11,090 bases of DNA, taken from assembly GCA_023397905.1 (NCBI GenBank), contig JAEWSZ010000064.1, forward strand, positions 1 to 11,090, given 5' to 3'. Each line of letters opens with the position of its first letter. The first letter of the stretch is position 1. Under the pieces are notes generated by a model. That model was not told where the DNA came from, ran no database searches, and saw nothing but the letters and a program-made list of their open reading frames with translations. This DNA is from Bacillota bacterium (GTDB lineage Bacteria > Bacillota > Clostridia > Acetivibrionales > DSM-1351). Both the position numbers and the translations under genes were made by a program. Positions 1 to 7,375 of this stretch are shown here, one piece after another.

Positions 1-984
1 CTGAATCTGAACTGCTTTTCAAATGTTCCGGGAGAGTCCTTTCAGACCACCACCAGCAAGGACGGAAAGGTGGCGGAATCAGTGCTGATAGCGGGCATGT
101 TTGTGTACTACGGGCCCGAATATGTGAAGCTCTGCAAGCTGAAGGGCTTGAACGAGGAAGCGCGGGAGGCGGCGCAGGAAATAGAGAAAATGAAAGAGAC
201 AGTTCTGAAACATGGTTGGGATGGAGATTGGTTTATCCGGGCCTATGATGATTTCGGTGAGAAAATAGGAAGCCGCGAAAACGAGGAAGGCAAAATATTC
301 ATTGAGTCCCAGGGCTTTTGTTCAATGGCGGCCATCGGCCTTGAGACGGGACATGTGGAAAAGGCTCTGGATTCTGCCGGAAAATATCTGGATACACCCC
401 ATGGACTGGTGCTGAATAACCCGGCTTTCACAAAATACTACATCAATATGGGGGAAATCTCCACATATCCTGCGGGATATAAGGAAAATGCCGGCATATT
501 CTGCCACAACAACCCCTGGATAATTGCCGGAGAGACCGTTTTGGGCAGGGGGGACAGGGCCTTTGAATACTATTCAAAAATTGCTCCGGCATACACGGAG
601 GAAATCAGCGATATTCATAAAACGGAGCCATATGTCTATTCCCAGATGATTGCGGGAAAGGATGCAAGGAGGCAGGGGGAAGCCAAGAATTCATGGCTGA
701 CCGGCACCGCCGCATGGAATTTTATTGTCATATCCCAGAACATACTGGGAATCAAACCGGATTATAACGGTTTGAAGGTGGAGCCATGTATTCCGGCGGA
801 TTGGGAAGGGTACAAGGTCAGCAGAAAGTTCCGGAATGCCACATACGAAATATCCGTCAGCAACCCGGAGCATGTTTCGACCGGGGTTAAGAAGCTGGTG
901 GTGGACGGCGAGGACTATATAGGAAACGTGGCGCCGGTATTTGAAGACGGCGGAACACATCAGGTTCAGGTGGTAATGGGGTAA
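1..984 (+). CDS. Cellobiose phosphorylase (GH94), C-terminal part, 5' truncated by window
   Basis: The frame is open from base 1 to the TAA at 982-984, giving 327 residues of what is normally a protein of about 800 residues. GH94 enzymes split cellobiose with inorganic phosphate into glucose 1-phosphate and glucose in the cytoplasm. The fragment covers the second half of the (alpha/alpha)6 barrel and the C-terminal beta region. Visible family motifs are PGESFQTTT near residues 10-18, KENAGIFCHNNPW around fragment residues 161-173 (His169), HKTEPYVYSQM around 206-216, and WLTGTAAW around 232-239. In characterised cellobiose phosphorylases, the His of CHNNPW and the Thr-Gly of WLTGT bind phosphate. 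From memory of the family, the window begins just after the DWND motif holding the catalytic Asp, so that residue cannot be checked. Cellodextrin or another beta-glucoside phosphorylase is possible, but the sequence reads most like the cellobiose enzyme. The internal GTG at 70 is not a start. Confidence 0.85.
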   Translation: MNLNCFSNVPGESFQTTTSKDGKVAESVLIAGMFVYYGPEYVKLCKLKGLNEEAREAAQEIEKMKETVLKHGWDGDWFIRAYDDFGEKIGSRENEEGKIFIESQGFCSMAAIGLETGHVEKALDSAGKYLDTPHGLVLNNPAFTKYYINMGEISTYPAGYKENAGIFCHNNPWIIAGETVLGRGDRAFEYYSKIAPAYTEEISDIHKTEPYVYSQMIAGKDARRQGEAKNSWLTGTAAWNFIVISQNILGIKPDYNGLKVEPCIPADWEGYKVSRKFRNATYEISVSNPEHVSTGVKKLVVDGEDYIGNVAPVFEDGGTHQVQVVMG

Positions 985-1002
985 TATTTTCTATATAAGG
1001 GC

Positions 1003-1067
1003 AAAAAAAACCACCGGGGCCGAGAAAACGGGCATATTTCATGTTTTCCCAGCCCCGGTGGCTTTTT
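1003..1067. terminator. Bidirectional intrinsic terminator between GH94 gene and phoR
   Basis: The arms CCACCGGGGC (1011-1020) and GCCCCGGTGG (1052-1061) are perfectly complementary over 10 bp, and an inner GAAAAC/GTTTTC pairing (1024-1029 with 1043-1048) can extend the stem. Eight A residues (1003-1010) flank it on the left and five T residues (1063-1067) on the right. The hairpin therefore carries a U-run when read from either strand. It sits 18 bases after the GH94 stop codon and 5 bases after the phoR stop codon, so it serves both convergent genes. Confidence 0.9.
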
Positions 1068-1072
1068 ACCCC

Positions 1073-2869
1073 TTAAAGAGGCAGTTGTATAATAAATTCA
1101 GTTCCCTGTCCCGGTTCGCTTACAACGCGTATGTCGCCGCTGTACAGGTTCACAATATGTTTCACAATCGACAGCCCAAGGCCTGTGCCTCCCATATTCC
1201 TGGAACGGCCCTTGTCGACCCTGTAAAACCTTTCGAAGATCCTGGAATGGTGTTTCTCAGATATGCCTATACCTGTGTCCCTGACGGAAATTATTGTCTT
1301 GCCGCTGGATTTGACGGTTTTAATAAAGACATCACCGTTTTCAACATTGTATTTTATGGCGTTATCCACCAGATTTATAAGCATTTGCTTTATCCTGTTC
1401 TTATTCACCATTATTACAATGGCCGGGTCGGCGTCCACCTGAAGGCGGACATTTTTTTTGTCGGCAGAGGTCTGCAGGATGAGAACAACTTCGTCGATAA
1501 TATCGGAAAGGTTATTCTGCTGTATGTTATCGTCCTTTCTCATACCTTCGATTTCCGACAACTGGAGAATATCGTTGATCAGGATATAAAGCCTTTCAGC
1601 CTCTATATCAATAATATCCAGGAATTTGGTGGCCACGGCCGTATCTTCGATGGCTCCGCTTTTCAAGGTTTCCACAAAGCCTCTTATGGAGGTAAGGGGG
1701 GTTTTCAGCTCGTGGGTGACATTTGAAACAAATTCCGTTCGGATCTGCTCCAGCTTTTTGACCGAAGTGACGTCATGCAGTGTTATGACACCGCCGGAAT
1801 TGGAGCTTTTGACCGTATCCGCATTCTTAATGGGATTGGTGAATATCCTGTATATTTTGTCGGTGCCTGCGGTGGGTGAGTACATGATTATCTCATCCGT
1901 CAGGGCTGTATTGTTCTTTATGGTGTCCATCAATAATGAATTCACCTTGGAATTTCTGGTTATCTCAATCAGATTTTTCCCGATGATGCCCGGCCCATGC
2001 TTGATGCCGAATATATTGCAGGCAAAGGTGTTAATTATTAATATTTTGTAATTGGCGTCAATGGCGATGATACCGTCTATCATGCTGTTGATGACGGTAT
2101 CCACCCTGAGATTTTTATCGATTATACCTGAAAGCGTCTCGTCAAGCTTATCGGCCATTTCGTTAAAAGTGTTTGCAAGCTGTCCGATCTCGTCTTTGGA
2201 CGGTATATTCACTCTTTTTTTATAATTGCCTCCGGAAATCTCCCTGGAGGTAGTTATGAGCTGCTGTATCGGTTCGGTGATAACTTTTGAAAGCTTGAAG
2301 GAAATCATAACCGTAAGCAGCAGGCCCACCAGTATTCCTATGACGGTATAAAAGAAAAACGCCTTGTTGATGGAGTCTATCTGGTACAGGGGGATGGATA
2401 CCCTGACAATGATATTCTGCTCTTTGACCGGAAGCGCCACGTAGAGGTAATCCACTTTCATAGTCTGGCTGAAACGCTGGTCGGTTCCGAGCTTGCCGGA
2501 AATGGCCTCTTTGACTTCCTTCCTGCTCAGGTGATTTTCCATTGTTTTTACATCTGTGTCGGACTCACCCAGCACTGCGCCTTTGTAATCAATAATAGTT
2601 ATCCTGGTAAAAAAGGAGAAGTTGTCATTGGTGGAAGGCTTGCCATTTAACAGGCCGGCATAATCCCTGGCTATTTTATCATAATCGGGTATCTGATTTG
2701 AGGAGGCTTGCTCTTTTATCTGATGGGACAGCAGAACAACCGTATTTTCCAGATTGTTCTCCACCTCATATTTATAAAAATACCGCGCCAGCGCGGAAGT
2801 AAATATTCCTGTAATCGCTATTGCGATGATTACCAGGAATATAGTGTATTTTACGATTCTAGATTTCAT
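1073..2869 (-). CDS. phoR: PhoR-type phosphate-sensing histidine kinase
   Basis: A 598-residue membrane sensor kinase, the partner of the PhoP gene 33 bases upstream. An N-terminal membrane helix spans about residues 8-28, followed by an extracytoplasmic domain of about 140 residues that is probably Cache-like. A second helix lies at about 170-192, a HAMP linker at about 193-246 and a PAS domain at about 254-370. The dimerisation domain carries the phospho-acceptor His386 in VTHELKTP. The ATPase domain shows the N box (Asn499, Asn503), the G1 box DTGIG (531-535), the F box FERFYR and the G2 box GTGLGLS (561-567). All key residues are intact and the length is normal for Gram-positive PhoR. The ATG at 2867-2869 has a GGAGGG ribosome site (2878-2883) 8 bases away. 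Phosphate as the signal is inferred from the operon, since related WalK kinases share this architecture. It is the last gene before the shared terminator. Confidence 0.9.
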   Translation of the reverse strand: MKSRIVKYTIFLVIIAIAITGIFTSALARYFYKYEVENNLENTVVLLSHQIKEQASSNQIPDYDKIARDYAGLLNGKPSTNDNFSFFTRITIIDYKGAVLGESDTDVKTMENHLSRKEVKEAISGKLGTDQRFSQTMKVDYLYVALPVKEQNIIVRVSIPLYQIDSINKAFFFYTVIGILVGLLLTVMISFKLSKVITEPIQQLITTSREISGGNYKKRVNIPSKDEIGQLANTFNEMADKLDETLSGIIDKNLRVDTVINSMIDGIIAIDANYKILIINTFACNIFGIKHGPGIIGKNLIEITRNSKVNSLLMDTIKNNTALTDEIIMYSPTAGTDKIYRIFTNPIKNADTVKSSNSGGVITLHDVTSVKKLEQIRTEFVSNVTHELKTPLTSIRGFVETLKSGAIEDTAVATKFLDIIDIEAERLYILINDILQLSEIEGMRKDDNIQQNNLSDIIDEVVLILQTSADKKNVRLQVDADPAIVIMVNKNRIKQMLINLVDNAIKYNVENGDVFIKTVKSSGKTIISVRDTGIGISEKHHSRIFERFYRVDKGRSRNMGGTGLGLSIVKHIVNLYSGDIRVVSEPGQGTEFIIQLPL

Positions 2870-2902
2870 CTACTACACCCTCCGGGGAAGAGTATATCAA
2901 TT

Positions 2903-3655
2903 TCATTTTGCAGTGCCCTGGGCCGTATTGCCTGGAGCAGTACCGCCCTGAACCGGATTTTTATCTGTAAACCGGTAACCTATTCCGCGTATGGTCTCAA
3001 TAAAGGTGGGATTTTCATCGTTGTCCTCTATTTTTTGACGCAGGTAACGGATATGAACATCCACGGTTCTGGTTTCTCCATAATAATCAAAACCCCAGAT
3101 TTTGTCAAGGAGGTGTTCTCTGGACAAAACCTTGCCCTTGTTGAGAATAAGCATTTTTAGAAGTTCAAATTCCTTGAGGGGCATTTCAATGAGCTTATCG
3201 CCCTTGTATACCTCTCTTCTGGTGCAATCGATGGTTATATCCGCATGTGAGATAACGTCTACCTTTGGCTCCACCACCGTATTGATCCTTCTGAACAGAG
3301 CCTTTATCCTGGCCAGCAGTTCACGGACGCTGAAGGGCTTTGTGATATAATCGTCAGCGCCCAGCTCAAGCCCAAGAACCTTGTCAAATTCTTCACTCTT
3401 TGCCGTAAGCATAATGATGGGGATTCCTTTTGTGACGGTGTTCTGTCTCAGCTGCCTGCAGACTTCAAGGCCGTCAATGCCGGGAAGCATAATATCCAGT
3501 ACGAAAAGATCCGGTACGTTTTCCTGGCTGAAGGCCAGCAGGTCTTCGCCGTTATCAAAAACAGTAACCTTAAAACCATTGGATTCAAGGTTATATTTGA
3601 TCAATTGCTGTATGTGCATTTCATCTTCAACAACAAAAATTGATTGTTTAGACAT
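2903..3655 (-). CDS. phoP: PhoP-type response regulator (OmpR family)
   Basis: A 250-residue DNA-binding response regulator. The receiver domain (about 1-120) has the acidic pair Glu10/Asp11, the phosphorylation site Asp54 in FVLDIMLPGIDG, Thr84 in IMLTAK and Lys106 in ITKPF. The winged-helix domain (about 135-230) ends in the typical TVDVHIRYLRQKIE and TIRGIGYRF motifs. PhoP~P would bind TTAACA-type repeats, which are present ahead of pstB at the head of this operon, suggesting autoregulation. The ATG at 3653-3655 is preceded by an AGAGGTG-type site that overlaps the phoU stop codon, and only 11 bases separate the two genes, so translation may be coupled. The last 20 residues, rich in Gly, Ala, Thr, Pro and Gln, extend beyond the usual end of the domain and look disordered. 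Confidence 0.9.
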   Translation of the reverse strand: MSKQSIFVVEDEMHIQQLIKYNLESNGFKVTVFDNGEDLLAFSQENVPDLFVLDIMLPGIDGLEVCRQLRQNTVTKGIPIIMLTAKSEEFDKVLGLELGADDYITKPFSVRELLARIKALFRRINTVVEPKVDVISHADITIDCTRREVYKGDKLIEMPLKEFELLKMLILNKGKVLSREHLLDKIWGFDYYGETRTVDVHIRYLRQKIEDNDENPTFIETIRGIGYRFTDKNPVQGGTAPGNTAQGTAK

Positions 3656-3666
3656 TTAATCACCTC

Positions 3667-4338
3667 TTAATCAATATCCGTCTTTCTTGCAAGATGGTCA
3701 TGTGAACCTGTTACATTAAAGACGACCCACTCGGCGATATTGGTCGCGTGATCGCCGATACGTTCAAGATATTTTACTATAAACATGAGGTCGGTGGCCT
3801 GTTCAACTGTTTCAGGGTTGTTTTTCATTATATTTATAAGCTCAAGCACAATTCTTGAAAACATGTCGTCGACTTCATCATCGCTGTCGCATACTTCTTT
3901 TGCCAGATCTATATCCTGCTTGATGTATGAATCTATGGACCTGATTACCATTTTCTTTGCCAGTTCGGCCATAACCGGGATATCAATAATGGGCTTGATA
4001 TATTTCAGATCCGCCATCCTTATAGTCAGCTCCGCGATATCGGCCGCATGGTCGGCTATACGCTCCATGTCGGTAATTATTTTAAGCGCCGTGCTGATGG
4101 TTCTCAGATCCTTGGCCAGCGGCTGCTGCCTTGCAATCAGGTTAATGCATATTCTTTCAATCTTGCTTTCCAGGTCATCAACATTGTCGTCGCTTTCATA
4201 AACCTTTCTGGCAAGCTCAATATCCTGCTTTTTCAGGGCGACTATGGAATCTTCTATGGATTCCTCAACCAGGCCTGCCATTTTCACCATAAGGTCCTGT
4301 AATTGCTCAAGTTCTTTATCAAATGAGTGTCTAACCAT
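3667..4338 (-). CDS. phoU: Phosphate-specific transport system accessory protein PhoU
   Basis: A 223-residue, all-helical cytoplasmic protein with the two tandem PhoU repeats. Each half holds an acidic cluster (ESDDNVDDLE near 48-57; DSDDEVDDMF near 151-160) and a matching signature (MERIADHAADIAE, 91-103; LERIGDHATNIAE, 191-203). In the family these E/D-rich motifs bind metal clusters. PhoU links the Pst transporter to PhoR and keeps PhoR in its inhibitory state when phosphate is plentiful. The start at 4338 has an AGGAGA site (4345-4350) 6 bases away. It lies 38 bases after pstB and 11 bases before phoP, consistent with one transcript. Length and motifs are normal. Confidence 0.95.
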   Translation of the reverse strand: MVRHSFDKELEQLQDLMVKMAGLVEESIEDSIVALKKQDIELARKVYESDDNVDDLESKIERICINLIARQQPLAKDLRTISTALKIITDMERIADHAADIAELTIRMADLKYIKPIIDIPVMAELAKKMVIRSIDSYIKQDIDLAKEVCDSDDEVDDMFSRIVLELINIMKNNPETVEQATDLMFIVKYLERIGDHATNIAEWVVFNVTGSHDHLARKTDID

Positions 4339-4376
4339 TTTCAGTCTCCTATCTATGTGTGTGATACGTATGGCTC

Positions 4377-5135
4377 TTAGCCAAATCTTCCCGTAATATA
4401 GTCTTCGGTCTTCTTGTCCTTTGGGTTGCTGAACAGTTGATTGGTATTGCCTGATTCAACTATCTCACCGTGGAGGAAAAATGCAGTAATGTCAGAAATT
4501 CTGGCTGCCTGCTGCATATTATGCGTAACTATGACAATAGTATAATTTTGTTTCAATTCCTCTATCAGATCCTCGATCTTCAGGGTTGATATGGGATCCA
4601 GTGCGGAGGTGGGTTCATCCATCAGGACCACTTCAGGCTCGACGGCCAGGACTCTTGCAATGCACAGACGCTGCTGCTGACCGCCGGAGAGGCCCAGGGC
4701 ATTCTGCTTCAGCCTGTCTTTTACTTCATCCCAGAGGGCGCTGTTTTTTAAACTTTTCTCAACAATATCATCCAGTTTTGATTTGGATTTTATACCATGT
4801 ATACGCGGACCGTATGCAATATTATCGTAAATAGACATTGGAAACGGATTCGGTTTCTGGAAAACCATGCCGATGTTTTTCCTGAGATCAACTATATCAT
4901 ACTCTTTGTAAACATTCAAACCGTCAAAAATGACGTCCCCTGTTATTTTAACATTTGGGATGAGGTCATTCATTCTGTTAAGCGTTTTTAAAAAAGTTGA
5001 CTTTCCGCAGCCTGAAGGGCCGATAAATGCTGTGACCTGATTGCAGGGAATATTAATTGAAACATTTTTTAACGCATGCAGATCTCCGTAAAACAGGTTC
5101 AGATCCTTTGTGGTTATTCTATAATCATTTGTCAT
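4377..5135 (-). CDS. pstB: Phosphate ABC transporter ATP-binding protein PstB
   Basis: A 252-residue ABC ATPase that powers high-affinity phosphate import with PstS, PstC and PstA. It has Walker A GPSGCGKST (39-47), a Q-loop in the PstB-typical VFQKPNPFPMS (Gln93), the signature LSGGQQQR (149-156), Walker B VVLMDEP with catalytic Glu174, a D-loop SALD, and the switch His205 in VTHNMQQA. The QKPNPFPMS and TEDYITGRFG segments identify PstB specifically within ABC ATPases. The ATG at 5133-5135 follows a GAGGAAG-type ribosome site. It is the first gene of the operon, directly behind a PhoP-box-like array. The genes for the binding protein and permeases are not upstream here: the next gene is cheW, beyond its own terminator. 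Confidence 0.95.
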   Translation of the reverse strand: MTNDYRITTKDLNLFYGDLHALKNVSINIPCNQVTAFIGPSGCGKSTFLKTLNRMNDLIPNVKITGDVIFDGLNVYKEYDIVDLRKNIGMVFQKPNPFPMSIYDNIAYGPRIHGIKSKSKLDDIVEKSLKNSALWDEVKDRLKQNALGLSGGQQQRLCIARVLAVEPEVVLMDEPTSALDPISTLKIEDLIEELKQNYTIVIVTHNMQQAARISDITAFFLHGEIVESGNTNQLFSNPKDKKTEDYITGRFG

Positions 5136-5178
5136 ATTCTCTTCCTCTATCTATATTAATGTATTATTGAGCATCTAA

Positions 5179-5232
5179 ATAATATCAACATATTTTTATT
5201 GCAGGTTTAACTTCATGTTAAATTTAAGTTAA
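5179..5232 (-). promoter_or_regulatory. PhoP-box array and candidate promoter of the pstB-phoU-phoP-phoR operon
   Basis: Read on the minus strand, the region holds TTAACT, TTAACA and TTAAAC at 5232-5227, 5221-5216 and 5210-5205, separated by exactly 5 bases each (an 11-bp period). Known Gram-positive PhoP boxes are direct repeats of TT(A/C/T)A(C/A/T)A with about 5-bp spacers, so the match is close in both sequence and spacing. A weak -10, TATTAT, lies at 5184-5179, 20 bp from the last hexamer. No good -35 is present, as expected for an activated promoter in which the last repeat sits near -35. The activator role is inferred from the motif and from phoP lying in the operon. Confidence 0.75.
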
Positions 5233-5361
5233 CAATTGTACATATAAATTAATATTGAAGCTCAAATTTAACATTGTCATGGATTAATATTAATAATCGG
5301 CGGTATAGACCGGAATATACCCAAAATAGTCTTAACAAAATTAACTTAAATCCAACAAATA

Positions 5362-5413
5362 TCATAAAAAATAAATAAACCCTCCTGCTCAATGGGAATA
5401 GAGCGGGAGGGTT
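5362..5413 (-). terminator. Intrinsic terminator of cheW
   Basis: On the minus strand, 13-base arms (5413-5401 and 5390-5378, core CCCTCCCGCTC / GAGCAGGAGGG) pair with a single A-C mismatch around a 10-base loop. They are followed by a T-rich tract (TTTATTTATTTTTT, about 5379-5366). It lies 28 bases after the cheW stop codon and separates cheW from the pstB promoter region. Confidence 0.85.
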
Positions 5414-5441
5414 CAATATCAACTGTTATTTAATTCTCAAA

Positions 5442-5858
5442 TTATTTTTCAAATAGCTTGTCCAGATCAAGTATAAGCACTATTTTTCCGTCTCTTTCAA
5501 TAACGCCGCTGAAAAACTTGCCTGAAAGGCCGGAAATCAAATCAGGAGCAGGTTTAATATCGGAATCCTCCGCGGAGAATATTTCCGAGACCTCATCAAC
5601 CAGCAAGCCCACCATTGAAGTATGATTGAGTATGATAATCCGGGTGTTTTCATCAAATTCCTTTGGCTGGTAGCCAAACTTTTTTCTAAGGTTAAAAACG
5701 GTGTGAACCTTTCCTCTGAGATTTATCAGCCCTTCAATATATACAGGAGTATCAGGAACCTTGTATATATCACTGATTTTCTCGATTATATTCACATGGT
5801 TGATACTAATTGCAAACACTTCATCATTTACTTTGAACAGGACCAACTGTGCTGACAT
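5442..5858 (-). CDS. cheW: CheW-domain chemotaxis coupling protein
   Basis: A 138-residue protein made of a single CheW domain. CheW is a soluble scaffold that links chemoreceptors to the kinase CheA. The sequence has the expected two beta-barrel lobes: an N-terminal strand pair (QLVLFKVNDEVFAI), the conserved PxYIEGLINLRGKV segment (about 38-51) with the family's Asn-Leu-Arg-Gly, then VGLLVDEVSEIF (83-94) and a C-terminal IVLILDLDKLF. There is no receiver domain (as in CheV) and no kinase part. The ATG at 5856-5858 has an AAGGGGG site (5867-5873) 8 bases away. No other chemotaxis or flagellar gene is in the window. It has its own promoter and terminator, so it is a monocistronic orphan. Its receptor partners cannot be told from here. 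Confidence 0.9.
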   Translation of the reverse strand: MSAQLVLFKVNDEVFAISINHVNIIEKISDIYKVPDTPVYIEGLINLRGKVHTVFNLRKKFGYQPKEFDENTRIIILNHTSMVGLLVDEVSEIFSAEDSDIKPAPDLISGLSGKFFSGVIERDGKIVLILDLDKLFEK

Positions 5859-5915
5859 CAGTAATACCCCCTTAAATCAATTTATAAAAAAAGTAAAAAT
5901 CTCATTTTTAGCTAT

Positions 5916-5944
5916 ATTATATCAGTATAAGAAAAAAACGGCAA
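5916..5944 (-). promoter_or_regulatory. Sigma-A-type promoter of cheW (extended -10)
   Basis: On the minus strand, TTGCCG (5944-5939), a 17-bp spacer and TATAAT (5921-5916) with TGA directly ahead, giving the extended TGnTATAAT form. Transcription would start near 5909, leaving a leader of about 50 bases before the cheW ATG. The -10 is perfect and the -35 matches 4 of 6 bases. I see no hairpin terminator for the upstream argJ in 5859-5984, so some read-through from argJ is possible. Confidence 0.7.
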
Positions 5945-5984
5945 TTAATTTATGGGGTTTTTTGCAACAAAATATGGAACCGGA

Positions 5985-7187
5985 TCAACTTCTGTAGCTT
6001 CCGTTGATTTTGACATAGTCGTATGAAAAGTCACAGGTCCATATTCTGTCGGAGACCTTGCCCTTTTTCAGGTTTATCTTTATGGTGATCTCTTTCTGCT
6101 TCAGCACCTGCTTGGCGGCGGCTTCGTCAAAATTTACCGCCGCGCCGTTTCTGCAAACCAGTATGTCCCCGATCAGAATATCCGTCAGATTGGGGTCGAA
6201 GGTTGCTCCGGAATATCCGACTGCGGTAATGATCCTGCCCCAGTTTGCATCCTCTCCGAAAATTGCTGTCTTGACCAGGGGAGATTTTGCGACGGCGCTG
6301 ATGACCTTGTAGGCGTCGGCTTCATCCGCAGTGCCCTCAACAATGACTTCCACAAGCTTGGTGGCGCCTTCTCCGTCCTTGGCTATCAATTTGGACAAAT
6401 AGGTACATACAAACATAAGAGCGTCAACAAATTTGGAAAATTCATAATCATCTCTTACCATGGCATCATTTTCCGCAAAACCGTTGGCCAGAATGAAGAC
6501 CGAGTCGCAAACGCTGGTATCCCCATCTACGGACACCCTGTTGAAGGTGGATTTGACGCAATGCTTCAGAGCTTTGTCCAGAAGGCTTCTGGAAATATTG
6601 GCGTCGGTTGTGATTATACCTATCATTGTGGCCATATTGGGATGGATCATTCCCGAACCTTTGGCCATACCGCCTATACGGACGGTCTCGCCCTGTATTT
6701 CTATTTCCACCGCGATTTCTTTTTTCAATAAATCGGTAGTCATTATGGCGTCCTCCGCTTCGGAGCCCCCATCCTTGCTGAGAGCATTGACCGCCGACCG
6801 GATTCCTGATCTGACTGAGGGCATGTTCAATCTTGAACCGATGACGCCGGTAGAATTCACAAGGATATCTTCGGGCTCGCACTGAAGCAGCTCGGCGGCC
6901 AGAAGTGTCATATCCTTTGCATCCTTATAGCCGGTTTCTCCTACACATGCGTTGGCATTGCCGCTGTTGATGACGATTGCCCGGGCTATGCCGTTTTTTA
7001 TATGCTCCATTGAAACCTGCAGGGAGTGGCCTTTTACCAGGTTGGTGGTGAATACTCCCGAGGCCGCGGCATTGTCCTCGGAACACACTATTGCCAGGTC
7101 CTTTTTGTTGTTGTTTTTGATTCCACAGGCCACGCCGGCGGCTATAAAGCCTTTGGGTGCGGTAACTCCGCCTTCTATTATGTTCAT
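5985..7187 (-). CDS. argJ: Glutamate N-acetyltransferase / ornithine acetyltransferase ArgJ
   Basis: A 400-residue enzyme of arginine synthesis. It moves the acetyl group from N-acetylornithine to glutamate (recycling step); bifunctional forms also acetylate glutamate from acetyl-CoA. The precursor cuts itself into alpha and beta chains before a Thr nucleophile, here Thr187 in KGSGMIHPNMATM. Other family signatures are NSGNANACVGE (74-84), the oxyanion-hole NSTGVIG (111-117), FNRVSVDGDTSVCDS (215-229), KDGEGATK (270-277), FGEDANWGRI (310-319) and a C-terminus of DYVKINGSYRS. Length and motifs are normal. The ATG at 7185-7187 has a GGAGGT site (7193-7198) 5 bases away. No argC, argB or argD flanks it, although clostridial argJ often sits in such a cluster. 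Sequence alone does not settle whether it is mono- or bifunctional. Confidence 0.95.
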   Translation of the reverse strand: MNIIEGGVTAPKGFIAAGVACGIKNNNKKDLAIVCSEDNAAASGVFTTNLVKGHSLQVSMEHIKNGIARAIVINSGNANACVGETGYKDAKDMTLLAAELLQCEPEDILVNSTGVIGSRLNMPSVRSGIRSAVNALSKDGGSEAEDAIMTTDLLKKEIAVEIEIQGETVRIGGMAKGSGMIHPNMATMIGIITTDANISRSLLDKALKHCVKSTFNRVSVDGDTSVCDSVFILANGFAENDAMVRDDYEFSKFVDALMFVCTYLSKLIAKDGEGATKLVEVIVEGTADEADAYKVISAVAKSPLVKTAIFGEDANWGRIITAVGYSGATFDPNLTDILIGDILVCRNGAAVNFDEAAAKQVLKQKEITIKINLKKGKVSDRIWTCDFSYDYVKINGSYRS

Positions 7188-7216
7188 GTCTTACCTCCAT
7201 ATCTCCAAATGTGCAA

Positions 7217-7251
7217 AGTCAACTATATTGACTCAAAGTTAGTTGTTTCAA
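7217..7251 (-). promoter_or_regulatory. Candidate argJ promoter with overlapping inverted repeat
   Basis: On the minus strand, TTGAAA (7251-7246), an 18-bp spacer and TATAGT (7227-7222) would start transcription near 7215, about 28 bases before the argJ ATG. A perfect inverted repeat, AGTCAA-CTATA-TTGACT (7217-7233), covers this -10. That position suits a repressor operator. The same arms recur 8 bases ahead of the gph ribosome site (7634-7653). No regulator is assigned. Confidence 0.5.
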
Positions 7252-7349
7252 ACGTTTTCCTGTTTTTCAAGATATATCCGTTTACGTAATAAGCTATGAT
7301 GCGCTTTTGGTAGTAATTATACATAAATGTGGAAGATGAATCAATTATT

Positions 7350-7375
7350 ATTGTATATTTATTGCATATTTATGC
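7350..7375. repeat. 11-bp tandem direct repeat with palindrome (possible regulator site)
   Basis: ATTGTATATTT (7350-7360) is followed directly by ATTGCATATTT (7361-7371), differing at one base and repeating at exactly one helical turn. The second copy runs into GCATATTTATGC (7364-7375), with perfect 5-bp arms. The core TGnATwwwwATnC resembles the arginine-repressor (ARG box) half-site pattern. argJ starts about 160 bases away on the minus strand. An ArgR role is only a guess: the outer consensus positions do not all match and the distance is long. Confidence 0.4.

Noticed and set aside
70..72. GTG at 70 as the start of a separate 304-residue protein
   Set aside because: The frame is open to base 1 and the upstream residues match the GH94 family, so this is the inside of a truncated gene.
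1058..1726. A 222-codon plus-strand frame opposite phoR
   Set aside because: It lies antisense to a kinase with all motifs intact, begins inside the terminator hairpin and shows no ribosome site or family features.
6460..6885. Open frames of about 140 codons on both strands within argJ
   Set aside because: They are other-frame shadows of argJ, whose own frame carries every family motif.
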